A DNA stretch of 64,000 nucleotides from Zopfochytrium polystomum (lineage: Eukaryota; Chytridiomycota; Chytridiomycetes; Chytridiales; Chytridiaceae), in assembly GCA_025765615.1 (NCBI GenBank), contig JAIVFJ010000196.1:5001-69000 (forward strand), read 5' to 3'. A model generated the notes under the pieces. That model saw only the letters and a program-made list of their open reading frames with translations, searched no databases and was not told the origin of the DNA. Below, piece after piece: positions 35,817-48,617 of this stretch. A program made the translations under genes and the position numbers. Positions within the stretch are counted from its first letter, which is position 1, and the number at the start of each line of letters is the position of its first letter.

Positions 35817-38800
35817 ATGCGGAAGCCACTCTATGAAATTCTGGATTTGAGCGATTTTAAAGAAGATGCTTCCACCAGCAACGGTACCAGTGGAAGTAAC
35901 TCACGCGGCGGGAAGGGGGGCAAGGGCGGGATGGGTGCAAAGAGCGCGAAGGGCACAGGTGCAAAGGACACTGGCGCGAAGGGCGCAAAGGGTGGGAGCA
36001 GCTCGAACGTCGGGGGTGAGAACACAGTGGATTCTGCACACGAGCTTTTGCAGGCTGTGGCTCAAGAAATCTTCTCGTCCAAAAAATGTGTGATTGTCAC
36101 TGGAGCTGGTATATCAGCTTCAGCTGGGATTCCAGTATGTGCATTGTTGAGCTCACTTTTTGCCTTCTAATCATCACCCATAACATCGTGCAAAAGACAT
36201 TTAGGGACAAAGATGGCTTCTTCCAAACTATAAAAAAAAAATATCAGGGACTGCACTTGGGAACAACTGACATTATGGATTACACTCAGTGCTACCCAAA
36301 TAGAGTCAATCAGTCAGTGCCTCACAAAATGACAATACTTCATCACAATGTGATGATGGATTTGAAGGCCCTGGCTAGGACAAAGTCACCTACTCCCTTC
36401 CATTGGTTCATTGACTTCTTGGACTCAAAAGGAATCCTTCTTCGCCATTATGACCAGGTGCGCTCTATTGATATCGCTTTCTTCTGATGTTTCACTGCTA
36501 ATAATCAGACAGAATATTGATGGCTTAATCGAAAAACTTCAGGTTTTTCTATCATTCGATAAAGTATTCTACAAAGTTGTACAATGCCATGGCACACTCA
36601 CCTGCCTGCAATGTCGGAAATGCCGCAGCATAACCTTTGACCCTCCCAAGGAGAAGGAGGATGTGCTTCGAAGTGGAGAACTCCCCACCTGTGACGAGAA
36701 GGAATGCTCGCGTCGATCTAGCAGATTGAATGCAACTCTTAGAGAGATTGGCTTTGCACGGTTGAGGATCAATGTCGCTCTATATCGCGAAAGTGCTGAC
36801 CATTTTCTTGGTGACAATGCTGGAGATGTTGCAAAGAACGATCTCCGCGAGAAACCTGACCTGCTCCTTGTGGTTGGCACATCGCTGAACATGGAAGCTG
36901 CTGGCACAATTAAGTTGGTATCTGATTTCTGCAGACAAAACACCTTGAAAGGTAGAGGTCGAAAACGTATTTTCCTCAATCCAGAAGCTCCTCCCAGCAA
37001 CATCAGCAGTCTCTTTGATGTTTGGGTTTGTGGAAGAGCTGATGATTTTATTGAACGTCTGAGGAGGATGGCGCCAGACGGTAACAATGCATTTATTTTA
37101 TTTTTTATTCAGTATTAATACGTCTGAAATAAGGTTTTTTGAAAGGCAGCGACGAGATTCATTTGGATCATTTTCGGAGATTTAATGCTCCAAAGCTGGA
37201 CTCTTGGCAGGAAAGGGACCGACAGAAATTCAAAAATCAATGTGAGAGGAGTGCTCCATTCCATTATTTATTGTACCCAATGCTCAAGTTTATCCGAAGG
37301 TGATTCTGTGAGTCGTCCAAAGAGATCCAAGCATGCAACTTCCTTTGAAATGAACCAACAAAATCAGTCAAGCTCAGGTACCTTTTTGACTATATTCTGC
37401 CCTCTTCAGTTATTAATCACTCTCAAAGTCACGAGACCTGATTCTACAAGTTTGGGTGAACTCGGCAGTGTGGAAGCTGGAGGGCCGTCAATGGAGCAAA
37501 CGGGAAATTTGCATGCGATCATACGGCGGGTGGATGAACTCGATCGTTCAAAGGCGGACTTCACCAACCAGCTTGAAGCGACTGAGGGGCGGCTCGAGGC
37601 AAATATCCAGCAGATTCGAGAGGAATTCACCAAACAGTTTGAAACGACTGAGGGACGGCTCGAGGCAAATGTCCAGCAGATTCGGGAGGTTTTCACCAAA
37701 CAGTTTGAAATGACTGAGGGACGGCTCGAGGCAAATATCCAGCAGATTCAGGAGGTATTCACCAAACAGTTTGAAGCGACAAAGGAGGGAGTCACCAAGC
37801 AGCTTGAGGCGCTGTTTGCCAAGAGGGTTGAAGACGATGGGAAATTTCAGCAGTTGCAAGGAGCAATTTCAGCACTCGCAGGAATGCAAGCACAGCTGCT
37901 GGCATTGATAAATCCAGTGGGAGAGAAAGCAGTGGCAGCGACCAGCGGGAGAGCAACTGAACCTGAGATGGACGCAGCAGTGCCAACAATTACGTCTGCA
38001 GACCTTGTCACTGCTACCACTGGTACCATCACCGCCGCTTCTGCCGCAGCAGCAGTTACATCTGCGGACCCCACCACTGGCAACACGACCAGCAACCCCA
38101 CCAGCAGTGCCAATGGAGAGTGCCCTACAGAGGAAAACACTGACCATGTGCGTGAGGTGCCTCTGCCATGCAGTGGCAGCTCAGCCACAGAGGTGACAGA
38201 AGTGTTTTTACCAACACCTGTAAGGCGTTTCTGATTTTTTTAAAATATTTACTAAGCTTAAAATGCAGTTGTTCATTGAAATGGCAGAACTGGAGGTACG
38301 ATTGCTTGACAGTGTACATAACTGTAACACAGTTTTAGCTCTCAAGTACGCGAAGGGTTTTTGTTCCAGCTAATTGTCTCGCAATGGTGCAAGATTTATC
38401 CAGGGAAATATCTGATATTACGATAGAGGCCCCCACTGGTGAACTTCCAGTTCTTGTGCAACACATTTTCTAAAAAGCTTCCTTACAGATCCAGAGGAAC
38501 ATAAAATATGGTCAGCTGTTAAACAACTGTCCATCCCATCACGTGTGGGTAAAGACGTTATTTATAGAGGACCTCCTGAGCCTGTGATGATCACACATCA
38601 TCCTCGTTGGCTCCCACTTGATTTGTTAAAATCAGCTTCTGCCAAGGATGAAACTGGTTAGTTTCACACTCAGTCTGCTACTTTTAATTTTACTCAATTT
38701 CACTGTGTGTTGCCAACCATTTGACAGAAGAGAAGGGTAAATCTAGAAAGCGCAAGGTGGTGTTGATTGTGCGCAAGAGATTCAAAAGGTCAAAGAACAA

Positions 38801-39030
38801 TCCATTAGAGGAACCCAGTGTATGTCTATCGTGACTGACGAAAAAATGTTTTGGTCTGATTCTTTACTTAAAATTTACAGAGTGTGAAGAGTTCAGAGGA
38901 TGCTCGGACGACTGCCACAAATCTGGCGTTCTCCTACAGAGCTGCGACAGACTTACTTGGAACTGAAAAATATCCCCAGCGAACAGCACTTGAGAAGGGA
39001 AAAGAACCACTCCGGGGCCACGCACTCTAG
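35817..39030 (+). CDS. Sirtuin (Sir2 family, Hst3/Hst4-like) with coiled-coil extension
   Basis: Exon 1 (35817-36134) starts MRKPLYEILDLSDF. It has a Gly/Lys/Ala-rich repeat (GGKGG, GAKGAKGG) and then VIVTGAGISASAGIP, the NAD-binding GAGIS motif. Exon 2 (36197-36457) gives TFRDKDGFFQT. Exon 3 (36513-37080) gives QNIDGLIEKL, the catalytic QCHGTL His, a zinc site CxxC...CxxxxC, and PDLLLVVGTSLNMEAAGTIK. The long DLLLVVGTSL segment and arrangement resemble fungal Hst3/Hst4, NAD-dependent deacetylases acting on H3K56. The usual TQNID is DQNID, a change from the family. Exons from 37146 add an NLS-like RPKRSK and three 22-residue repeats (37581-37778), then a Thr/Ala-rich region, a basic KRKVVLIVRKRFKR (about 38750) and SVKSSEDARTTATNLAFSYR, ending in TAG. 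Joining of the extension to the catalytic domain is inferred from in-phase introns, so the two could be separate genes. Confidence 0.88.
37581..37778 (+). repeat. Three 66-bp coding repeats (22 residues each)
   Basis: Units start TEGRLEAN and end FTKQFE, with few substitutions between copies. Twenty-two residues equals two hendecads, which favours a long coiled coil. A partial unit precedes and follows. Confidence 0.95.
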
Positions 39031-39044
39031 AAATGAGATGTGAT

Positions 39045-39178
39045 TGTTCTGCTCCCTCTCTCTCAGTCTCTACGTCTATCTTTCGCGCGCGCTCTCTCTC
39101 TCTCTGTCTCTCTCTCACTCACTCTCTCTCACACACACACACACTCTCTCTCTCTCTGTCTGTCTGTCTCTGTCATTC
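39045..39178 (+). repeat. (CT)n/(CA)n microsatellite cluster
   Basis: CT repeats, a CACACA run at about 39130-39143 and further CT/CTGT units just after the sirtuin stop codon. Confidence 0.9.
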
Positions 39179-39589
39179 TATCAAGCTTTCCAAAGGACTA
39201 TTCGACAACTCTTCGGTTACCAGGCATGCTGCTTGAGTTTGCCCTCTTCGTTCTCCCCCTCACTGTCAATTTCAAAGTTTCACTTTCTGCTTCCTTTCTA
39301 ATCAGTGCCTGCCTTTCTCTCTATTACTCTTTTTGCTCTTGTGTTTGATTCTTTGGTCCTTCAGTCAAAAAAGCGGGGGAAAAAAAAAAAATTAACACAA
39401 GGCGTGAGTGCTGCCGCGCAATCATCTCTTACTTTTTCTTCTCTTTTTCATGTGTGCTCTTGTTTCTGTTTCGCGTCGGAGCAACGCGCGGGTTCCAAGG
39501 TTCCAGCCATCGTAACATTACGTCCTTAGAGTGGGGATTAGAAGAAGGAGGAAAGTAGTGATCGGGCCACCCGTTATAGGGGCCGGAAA

Positions 39590-40600
39590 AAAGGTACTTA
39601 CTGAGTTGCGGTGAAAGCGCCAACGGGACCTACACCGGAAAGGCGGGGCAACTTCGGCGTGTTCATTCTTATCAGTGTTGGCATCGAGGTCGAAAGCAAA
39701 GGGCTCGTCAAGCGGAGTGTCGAGGCGGGAACAGAGATAGATTATCCTCCAGTCCCCCGTGCTGGGAGGATGGGGAAAGTGTGAGTGAGCTGCTGGTACT
39801 CCATGTTGGGGAGAAGATGGCCTATTATCCTCTTCCCAACGTTGTGCGAGGGCAGCGGGCGATCAAGTACGAGCAGTGAAGCAGAAAAAATACAGTCCGT
39901 CGCTTGTTGTATATGGAAGACTTTGGAGACAGCTTTGGGCTCACGGCATTCTTGTTCGCTCCGGCCCCCCGACACCATATGGAGGCTGCGCATGTGGTTA
40001 CTATTTGCCTTAGCAAACTCAGTGAAGAAAGGAAACGAAAATTACACAAAAGAAAGGAAATGAGGCTCACGTCGGAGACGTTGGCATCCTGGAAATCGAC
40101 TGGTCTCCACAGGTGGTGTGACAGTTGCTTAGAGCGGTCTAGGTCATAGCAAGTCCACCAGCAGCACCTCCTGATCCCTTTTGTAACTGGTCGAAAACGA
40201 TAAAGCAAGACGTCTGGGTCCGTTCCCAAGCTCGACTCGTTGAGCATGCAGTTGAAGAGTGGACGAATCGATCAGCAAGAGAAAAGTGGGTGGGTGGAGC
40301 AGAGTCAACACCATTCCATTGCAGAATCCAAAGACTATGCGTCCAACCGACAGTCTACCCCACTTCTTCAGGGGAAGTCAGTCAATCAGCGAGATTGAAT
40401 GCGATGCAAGCTTGTGGAGAAGGTGCGATCGAGCGGAGAGTCCCGGCGGGATCAGAACAGCCTGCAGGTCCTCCAACGACGGGGAATCGTACGCGTCCAG
40501 CGCCCAGGACCGCGCAAAGACGTAGCAGAACATGGCAGGGTCTTTTGGCAGCGACATAAAGAAGCGATAGGCAGCATCGCCGTCGCGCTCGGGCGCCCAA
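39590..40600 (-). CDS. Unrecognised protein, probably multi-exon
   Basis: Minus-strand peptides of normal composition appear in sequence. The first is APERDGDAAYRFFMSLPKDP with FARSWALDAYDSPSLEDLQA (about 40600-40380). The next is GTDPDVLLYRFRPVTKG with LWRPVDFQDANVSDVS (about 40230-40070). After it come HNVGKRIIGHLLPNMEYQQL (about 39850-39790) and LDEPFAFDLDANTDKN (about 39700-39650), which precedes a GTAAGT donor near 39600. The changes of frame between them coincide with GT/AG-like borders, which fits exons of 70-220 bp. No motif is recognised. The upstream Asp- or Arg-repeat frame through the (GTC)n tract is probably not coding. Start and stop are undefined. Confidence 0.35.
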
Positions 40601-40751
40601 ACCAAAACAAAAACAAAAACAAAAAAGTAAAACAAAAAAAAATAAAAATAAAAAAATAAAAATAAAAAAAAAGGAATAAAACCGATTCGTCCTGCTCTGA
40701 CCATCCGGTGACTACAACCAACTCTTTTGCCCCCGCCGCCCTCAAACAACA

Positions 40752-40757
40752 GTCGTT

Positions 40758-40793
<36 letters not shown>
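40752..40793 (+). repeat. (GTC)n microsatellite
   Basis: About 14 GTC trinucleotides, read as poly-Ser, poly-Asp or poly-Arg by frame. Confidence 0.95.
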
Positions 40794-40800
40794 TCCACCG

Positions 40801-41824
40801 CCCGATTGCCTCTGTAAACCATTCTCGTTCAATACGTTGGTTGAGGGTTGCGGGATGGTTGCGATTGAGGCTTCCAGCGAGGATGCTGCTGCGGCGGCTG
40901 CGGCGGCTGCGCAAATCTTCGAGCCTGCAGCACCACCCGAAATGCAACTGAGCGCACCGATAGGAGAGAGAGATTCCACTCCCCTCAACAGCCCAACCAC
41001 CACCGCACAAGCCTCCTGCAACCCCAAACTCCCCCCGACCTCAGCTCCATAGGCAAGCTTATTTTGGAAAGAAAGGGTTGATGGCGGTGGTTTGCATCAA
41101 GTAAAATGGGGGCTATTCGTGGTCTTGTCTTGTGACCGGACGATATGGAATCTTTCCCTTTCTTAGAAATTTGGATGATTCAACAGTGGTGGAAACTCCC
41201 CATTGATAAAGTAAAGATTTCTTTCAGAGGAAACGACTTCTTTGTCCGTGGCGGCCGGCAGCAGCAGTGATAGAGACGCCGGTGGCTGCAAGAGTGCCTG
41301 AGATGGCCACCAGAGCAGATGGAGCAGCAACAGGTGCTCTAGCAGCATCAACAGCAGAGAATATGGACGACCCACTCGCATATGACAATGACGACATCAA
41401 CGATGGGTCGACTTTGATCTGTTACAGGACGACGGTGATAGACCTCGAGCCAGTTCTGCTAACAAAGGTGATCTCAACCAGAGGCTTGATCAGCAGGCTC
41501 CAGGTGTGTTTTGTGATTGCAGACTGGATCCCTCCTTTCTCCCTTCAGCACCGCAGCACACGGGCGAGGTATTGAAGCGTCCACGGGTGTGTCTGTGATG
41601 TAGGAGAGTGCAAGCAAAGGCTCAGAGTCTTCCTCTAAGCCGGCTGTGGGATGTTCCACATCTTCCTTTGTTTTGGCAGGAGAGACAGGACTTGGCTTGG
41701 TCTCTGTTGGTCTGTTGGCCTGCATTCCCAGAAGCTCCATGCAAGAAAGAGAAGCTGAAACACCTCACCCAACCCCTTGCATTTGCGTGCCATTTTTTTA
41801 AAGTTTTTTTTATTGTTCCAACAG
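40801..41824. other. Possible 5' exons of PDS5; otherwise no gene seen
   Basis: An open segment at 41300-41475 (MATRADGAATGALAAST, then an acidic Asp-rich patch) ends at a GTGATC donor-like site. It could be an upstream exon of PDS5, but I cannot link it by homology. The remaining sequence to the acceptor at 41824 has no clear coding peptide. Confidence 0.3.
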
Positions 41825-44800
41825 GAGCGGTACAGGATCCTCTCAGAGCTGGAACAGCAACTGGTCGTTGAATCAGCTGCTATGTTGGAAGACTTGGCTT
41901 CCCCGTTCCTTGTGCATCATTGCGATCTTGGTGTCAGGGCGGTCACTGCATGCTGTCTTGCAGAAGTTCTAAGAGTGTATGCATCAAGGGCTCCTTACAC
42001 GCAGAACAAGCTCAAGGTATGTTGCATGGTTCTTCAGTGAATCATTTCTGTCAGAGCCATAACTTTCATCATGAATTTTTCATGTTGAATGACTTTGCCC
42101 GACTCGCTTCCAGAATATCTTCCAGTTCTTTCTCAAGCAGATCAAAAACATTGGAAATCGGGAAAGCCCATACTTTGCAAACTACCTTGACCTGCTGAAG
42201 AGCCTATCTACCACCAACATTGTGGAGCTTGTTCTAGATCTGAACGCAATGGAGCTTGTTGCTCAGTTTGTCAAGGACATTTTTCAGTTTGTTAGGTGAA
42301 GCTTGCTCTTGTGGATGTCTGTTTCTCGATATTTTTTTCTTTTTCTTTTGCAACCTTGCCGCACCATTGAAGACTGACAATGCCTTGCCACTGCATTGCT
42401 ACAGGCCTGACTTCCCAGAACCCATTTATGGTTTCCTATTGAAACTCCTGCAACTGTTGGTCCCAGAGCGCCACTATTGTAATACAGAGGTCACGCACAC
42501 AATAATCTCCCAGTTGAGCCCAAAGAGACAGGTGAGAGATTGTCAACACACCACTGGCAGCCCCTTTCTGTTCACTCTATTTTAATTGTGAAGGTGACCA
42601 ACATTGCTTATCCACTGACCATTTGGTGCAGGCAGAAAACTCTGCTGCCTACCAGATGGCAGTGAACTTGTGCCACAGTGCCTCAGATACTCTTCAGCGG
42701 TATGTCTGCGAGGTAAATGAGCTTTGCTTGTTCTCTCCTTCTGCCACAACTCACTCAAAAAAACACCTTTTTTGCATCCTTGGGTGTAGTACTTTCGCAG
42801 ATTGATCTTCTCTGCGGAGCAGGCAGACACGCCAAACATGTTCGAAGATGCCTACAATCTCATTTTGGTTGTGGATGCAAATGCTTACAACTTGCTTTGG
42901 GATTTTGTTCCCATTCTTGAAAAGAATCTCAAGGTTTTTTGTTCTTGTCCCTTTGCTTGGCTAGTTTGCTTTTGTTCTTCCTCTGGCTGATGAATGATCA
43001 TCTGCTGCGTAAATCTAAATCCAGCACCTCCTCAATTGTTTCCAATTGACAGCACAAAGATAGCTTTGTTCGGGCACTGGCGACTTTCACACTGGGGAAA
43101 ATGATAACAAGACCAGGCTCACATGTTGGTGTCACTTTTATTTCAGCATGGAAAAATTGGTTAGATCGGTATGTATTCTCACCCTCTCGCTTACCACTTC
43201 CCCACTGCCCCTCCCACCACAAGTTGCAGTTGAGCAATGCTAATTAACTGCTCCCAAAAATAAAGGCGGGACGACAAGTGGAAACCTGTTCGCATATTGT
43301 GGCTGGGATTCTGTGGAAGCATTTTGGGCTTCCATCCTGAACTGAGCCCAGAAGTTTGCAGTAAGTTCCATTTACTCTGTCATTTGTCAATGCTGCTTTC
43401 TACATGTTATGGAAGATTTGATAAATGTTAATTTTGCAGGATGCCTGGTGGAAAAGCTGCAAGACCCTGATGAAAATGTCTGCCTTGCAGCAATTAAGGT
43501 TGTTGGCCAGCTATATCCAAAAAGTGCAGAAAGCACATCAGAGGAAGTTCTTCAGCAGGTCCTAGTGCACGCTAAATCTAGATTTTGTAAGGTAACGTGG
43601 AAGCAGAGGTGACACGGTTGGTGCTGATCCAAAACGTTTCAACACATCATGCATTTTTTGCATCTTTCAGCAAGATTTAAGGAATGAGGCCATTCAAGTC
43701 CTTGCTCGAATCTTTAAAGTGATGTACATGAATAAGTAATGATTGCTGTCTAGGTGAAGTATTATTCCTGATGAAACAAACTCTGCAGTTTCAACCAATC
43801 AGAGCCTTCAGCCTGGAGAAAATACAGTTGGATTCCTGGCAGCCTTTTGGAGCTTTTGTATCTAAATAATTTTGAGATAAAGTAGATATTCTATAGCCCT
43901 CCTCTTAACATTCGCTTTTTTGCCGGACTGATCTTTGTATCTTTGCATTCAGTCACTCAGTTGAAAAGGTGTGGCACCAAGACATCATGCCACCAAACAA
44001 CGATCATGCTTCACAGACAACACGGCTCCTAAAAATTTTGGCAGTGCTAAACCATAATCAATTCAATGCTTTTGCCCAAATGCTGAATAGACAGGCTGGG
44101 TAAGGGGAACCTGCAGTTGAAGGAGTAAGTGTGGCTAAATGCTGTTTCTTTGTGAGTATGAGGAAAATATTTCACATATTTTTGAATGAGTGTGAGGCTT
44201 GGAATGTGAGTGTTTGTTCTGTTTCATTTTCTTTCCAATTGGCCAGAACTGAGTACCTTTACATCTTTAACAGGGAGGCTTTTTTAGTAGAGATAAGGAT
44301 CATCTGCCTGCCCGATTACAGCAAGCCATACGCTTCCTTTCACGTAAGTACCAGCATCCAATTTTCCCATCCTGGGGGACTGACCTTCTCAATCACCTTT
44401 GACTGACGTGTAACGTTCACCTGGACTTTTCACAATAAGACACCTTTTCTGACTCAAGATCTGCACATTACCACCTGCTACAGTTCGCAAATAGCAACGA
44501 GACGCACATGTACAAAGTGCTTCGTACTATTTTGGATGAGAGTGCCGAGTACGATGCAATCTTGAAAAGCAATGTGAGAGTTTAGGATGGCCATGCAATG
44601 CTGTATTTGCCCTTAGCTCAGTGCCAATTTAGGTTGAGGTCAAAGAGCACTTTGGCTCCCTCCACAATGGTTGTTTGGAAATCTTTTCTGTCTTCCTTCG
44701 GCAAATTTCCCTCACTATCGTCAGCAAGTCAATGATCCCATCACTGGTTTTTGCCATCCAACATTATCGCCGACTAGCGACTTTTCAAAGCAGCGATTTC

Positions 44801-47800
44801 GCCCCTGTGCTCAAACCAGAGCACAGTGCTGCTGAGAAGTTGATGAAAACATTTACTAGGATCTTTCCAAGTGTGTACCAGTCTTTTGTAGACAGGCGGG
44901 TCGCTATGCTGACCAGCCCAGACGTGGAAATTGGTGAGAAGAAGAGTGATTTTTCAATTTTTTTTGGGGTTTTCTTTTCTTGATTTATTTTTGGACACAT
45001 CCTTGGTTCCTTTCTAAATTTGCTCTGTAAAATGCGGCACTGGTCTTCACAGTCACGCATGCACTGAAGGATGTTGCAAGGTTCACCCTCACACTTCCCA
45101 ACCCGTTGGACATCAAAAAGTAGGGCTGGTGGCTTAGCCTTTTTCACCTTGTGTTTGCACTCACAATCACCACAACTGCTACCCCCCCCCTCCCCCAGAG
45201 AACTGGACTCCCTCATGTTTCTGGCACTGGAAGGGGCGGTCCCTCAGGCGTTAAATGCAGCAGCAATTCTGGCCAACGTGCCCACCTCCCACCATCGAGA
45301 GAAAGCCATGACAACAATTGCTGCGTCTCTTAATCCCGATTCTGTGGAAAAGGCCATTGTGGCTGACCGGCAGCAGCGATGGTCACGAATTCCAGCAGTC
45401 GGTGGCATCAGTTCAACCACAACTGCCAAAGCTGCTGACTTGGACTTGCACGAAAATATGGAAGAACTTGGCAGCACCGGTTTCCAGGCTCCAATCAACC
45501 CAGCAAGGCTAACGTCAAAGCTGGCCGCCCTTGGTCAGTTCATGCAGTTCTGTCCTGAGTTGGCAATGCAACACAGCTCCAAGGTCACCAATTTGATTGA
45601 GAAGGAGCTTTTGCTAAAGAGCTGTGACAAGGTGTGCAGGGTTCCACTGAGCTGCTTTTGCAATGTCTCAGTTGCCCTTCTTCTAATTTATTCTTGAAGG
45701 ACGCTCATGCAGAAAACTGGGTGCCTTTTGATCGCTTGCATGTTGAAGGTGCACTTAAGGTTCTTGTAGTCTTTGTGTTTGGGGCAAAGAAGCAATGCAA
45801 CTCACACTTTTCTAAAAGGTGCTTGGAATCAAGGTGCTTGTTAAGATTGTTCGAGGGTGCAAAACACCCAAAGAGGCTGCACAGCATGGCTTGCAAGTGC
45901 TGGGACTGTTGCGACAAATCCTCGAGCAGGGCGGCCGTATTGTGCCCAACACAGAAATTTGGTAGGTTGATATGGAATTTGTGGTTACGTTTTGCGTGGC
46001 ACTAAATCTTCCAACCCACAACTAAACATTTCACAACTCAGCCTTGCATGCAAATCTCACCTTCGCCTTACTGCGTATGTTTCTATTCTCAAACTTTGCC
46101 AGATCCAAGGCTGCGAATTGCTGCTGACAGTTGCAGACCACACCAAGCTTGCGCTTGTTACACAGGAGCAGTCATGGGAAATGCGCAATGAGTTCTTTGA
46201 GAAGCTTCGAAAATACCTGATGGAGCGTAGCATTCCATTCAAGTTTGCTTTGATGTTCAGCATGGCTGCGAACGAACCAGATATCCAGATAAGGCAAATG
46301 GTGAGACTGATCACTTGAAGGCCCTCACGGGTTTGGGCTTTGCTGACTTTTTGGGATCTCAAAACACAGATAGAAGATTTTTTCCCCATAATTTTGGAAC
46401 AAAATCAGACGGGTAGGTCCATTCTTGCTCGTTTTGAAATTTCTGCACAGCTCACTTGTTTCTGTGGCACCTCAAAATCAGGTGCAAATGCTAGTCAGGC
46501 TTCTATTGAAAGCCTATTTCCAGCTTTCCTCCATGCTATCTCCCTGCACCCATACGTTCAAGAACCTGACATTGTTACCAAAGCTGTCACGTCAGTTCAG
46601 CTTATGCTTGGATTGTCCACTCTTTTTCTCACCCTATTCCATGCTTTTTTTGAAAGATTCATCCAATTTTTCCTCAAATTCGCTGCAAACTCCAAAAACG
46701 CATCATATTTGCTTCATAGTGCTGTGCAACTCAAAACATTAATGGACCTGCACAACTCACCTAGCAAGGTACTGTGACTCAGATTGTTGGCAAACAGATA
46801 CTAATCAAAATTGTTTCATCATCGAAGAGGCTTTATTTCCTCAGTGACCTTGCACAGAATCTTGTGCAAAAATTTTGTGAAAACAAAGGGTGGAGCTTGC
46901 AGCCAGTCGCTGCTTTCATTCCTTATGACAAGGAACTGTTTAAACAGCTGCCACCTGGTGAAGCCGCAAAGGTAAACTGTGCCGTCTTTCATTATTTCTG
47001 AGTGCTTTACTCTTATCCCACTTCTGTGTATTTGCATTTTGGTGGCCTGCTCTGGTTTTAGAATTTGGAAAAGCAATACTTCAATCCTCATGTTCAAGGC
47101 AAAGGGTGGGAGCAAATGGAGCAATGGTAAACAACAAAGACACTCTGTCATCTTGATTTTGCTGACCCCAATGTCCTCTAAATCTTGATGAAAGTTCACC
47201 AGCTCTAAAGTCAGCCAAGGGACCAAATTCACGTGATGAAATGTCAGACCCAGAGGATGAAATTGAAGAGCGCTGTCCAGCAAGATGGATTGAAAACCAA
47301 CACAGCGAGAGTAATCTAGTTCCAGCAGCCCAAAATCAGATGGGGCTAAGCACAGACAAGGAAAGTGAGGATGAAGAGCCAATTGTGCGGTGAGGTTTTA
47401 CAGGGTGGCTTCTGTTCCCATGTGCTCTGCCAACTGCTGATGCATGCACTTTATTCTTGTTTGCATCCCTAAATCTATCAGAAAAAGTTCTGCTTTGCAT
47501 CAGTGGGAGACCCCTGATGAAATGTCTGAGCCAGAGGAGGACGTCGCAAACCACCAACCAGCAAAAAATAGGCTGAAACGCTGGGGCAATAACAGTTGCC
47601 TTCAAGTGACCCTGACTACTGCCGAGCAAGGCTCAGAAAATACATGGGAGGACGAAGAGTTGATTATGGGGTAAGCTTCTGCTTGGTGGTCTCTGCTTTT
47701 GGTGTGCTTTTCTTCTTAATGCTGATGCCTGTGCTACGTTCACCTTCTTCTTGGATAAAAGTTCATCTGCTCTGTGGTCAGCCAATGCAGCAATGTCACA

Positions 47801-48180
47801 AGATCAATTGTCGGAGCCAGAAGAGACCATGGAAGAGCAGAGGACAAAAAAACAGAAGCGGTCGGGCAAGAGCAAAATGCGTTACAATCTGAAACAGTTG
47901 TGCAAGGGCAAAACGCCTCACGCAGCCCAGAACCAGACGGAGCTTACTGCCACCAATGGAAGTAAAAATGAAAAGCTGATTCCGCAGTGAGTTTAGTAGA
48001 GTGGGTTTGCTTTTTCTAAAATGCTGATGCGCGCATCATACTCTGCCACAACCCAGAAAACGAAGCAAGGTATCTTGACTTCATATTCCTTCATTTTACG
48101 CGATTTTTCAAATTTTTATTTTTTTGTTCAGAGATACTCATTATTGTTTATTTTATTATCTTTCCAGCTCTGGGACATGA
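41825..48180 (+). CDS. PDS5: Sister chromatid cohesion protein PDS5 (5' end not located)
   Basis: More than 20 short exons. The first recognisable one (41825-42016) has LVHHCDLGVRAVTACCLAEV and VYASRAPYTQNKLK, the PDS5 signature (VRLLVACCLADIxRIYAPEAPY). Later exons match the HEAT-repeat body in order: IFQFFLKQIK, RDDKWKPVRI, CLVEKLQDPDENV, LRNEAIQVLARIF, LARFEISAQ and FERFIQFFLKFAANSKNASY. PDS5 binds the cohesin kleisin with WAPL or sororin and controls cohesin release and loop length. The C-terminal tail, as in animal and plant PDS5, is acidic/basic and disordered; here it comprises three similar exons (about 47188-47393, 47480-47670, 47757-47988). I infer a 13-nt microexon (48057-48069) joining the tail to the final exon with TGA at 48178. 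All introns inspected are GT-AG. No frame lesions were noticed. Confidence 0.9.
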
Positions 48181-48579
48181 ACAAAAGTGTCAACACCTCC
48201 CCCAATCAGCAAGTCTCTGACAAAAGGCATCGCCAAAAAAATTTCCATTTCAAGTAGTTCGCAGGAGAAGGTATGATTCGATTTTGTTTGCATTTGCAGC
48301 CCTTTTTCTTTTTTTTTTTTTTTAAAAAAATCTCTTTTTCTTCTCTTTCTCACTCTTTACTTACAATTATTTTTTTTCAAACGTATCCCTCAACTCTCTC
48401 AAAAACAACAACAACAGTGTTTGTAGTTTAACAACAAAAGCAACTCAGTTCTTTTTTTTTCTTTTGTTTGTTTGTTTCAGTTTCTTTCTTTCTTGCGGTT
48501 TTTGTTTGTTTCATTTATTTTCCCCCCACCAAAAAATTGTAGTACAAAAAAAAAAAAAAAATTCAGTTAAAATGTTTTT

Positions 48580-48581
<2 letters not shown>

Positions 48582-48615
<34 letters not shown>
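48582..48615 (+). repeat. (CA)n microsatellite
   Basis: Seventeen CA units following an A-run at 48546-48561. Confidence 0.95.

Positions 48616-48617
<2 letters not shown>

Noticed and set aside
40600..40680. Repeated Phe/Tyr-rich hydrophobic stretch on the minus strand resembling membrane segments
   Set aside because: It is encoded by an A/AAATA-rich low-complexity run, more likely an intron.
41825..48180. Initial thought that the HEAT-type exons were a condensin subunit
   Set aside because: The ACCLAEVLRVYASRAPYT signature and the order of later segments match PDS5 instead.
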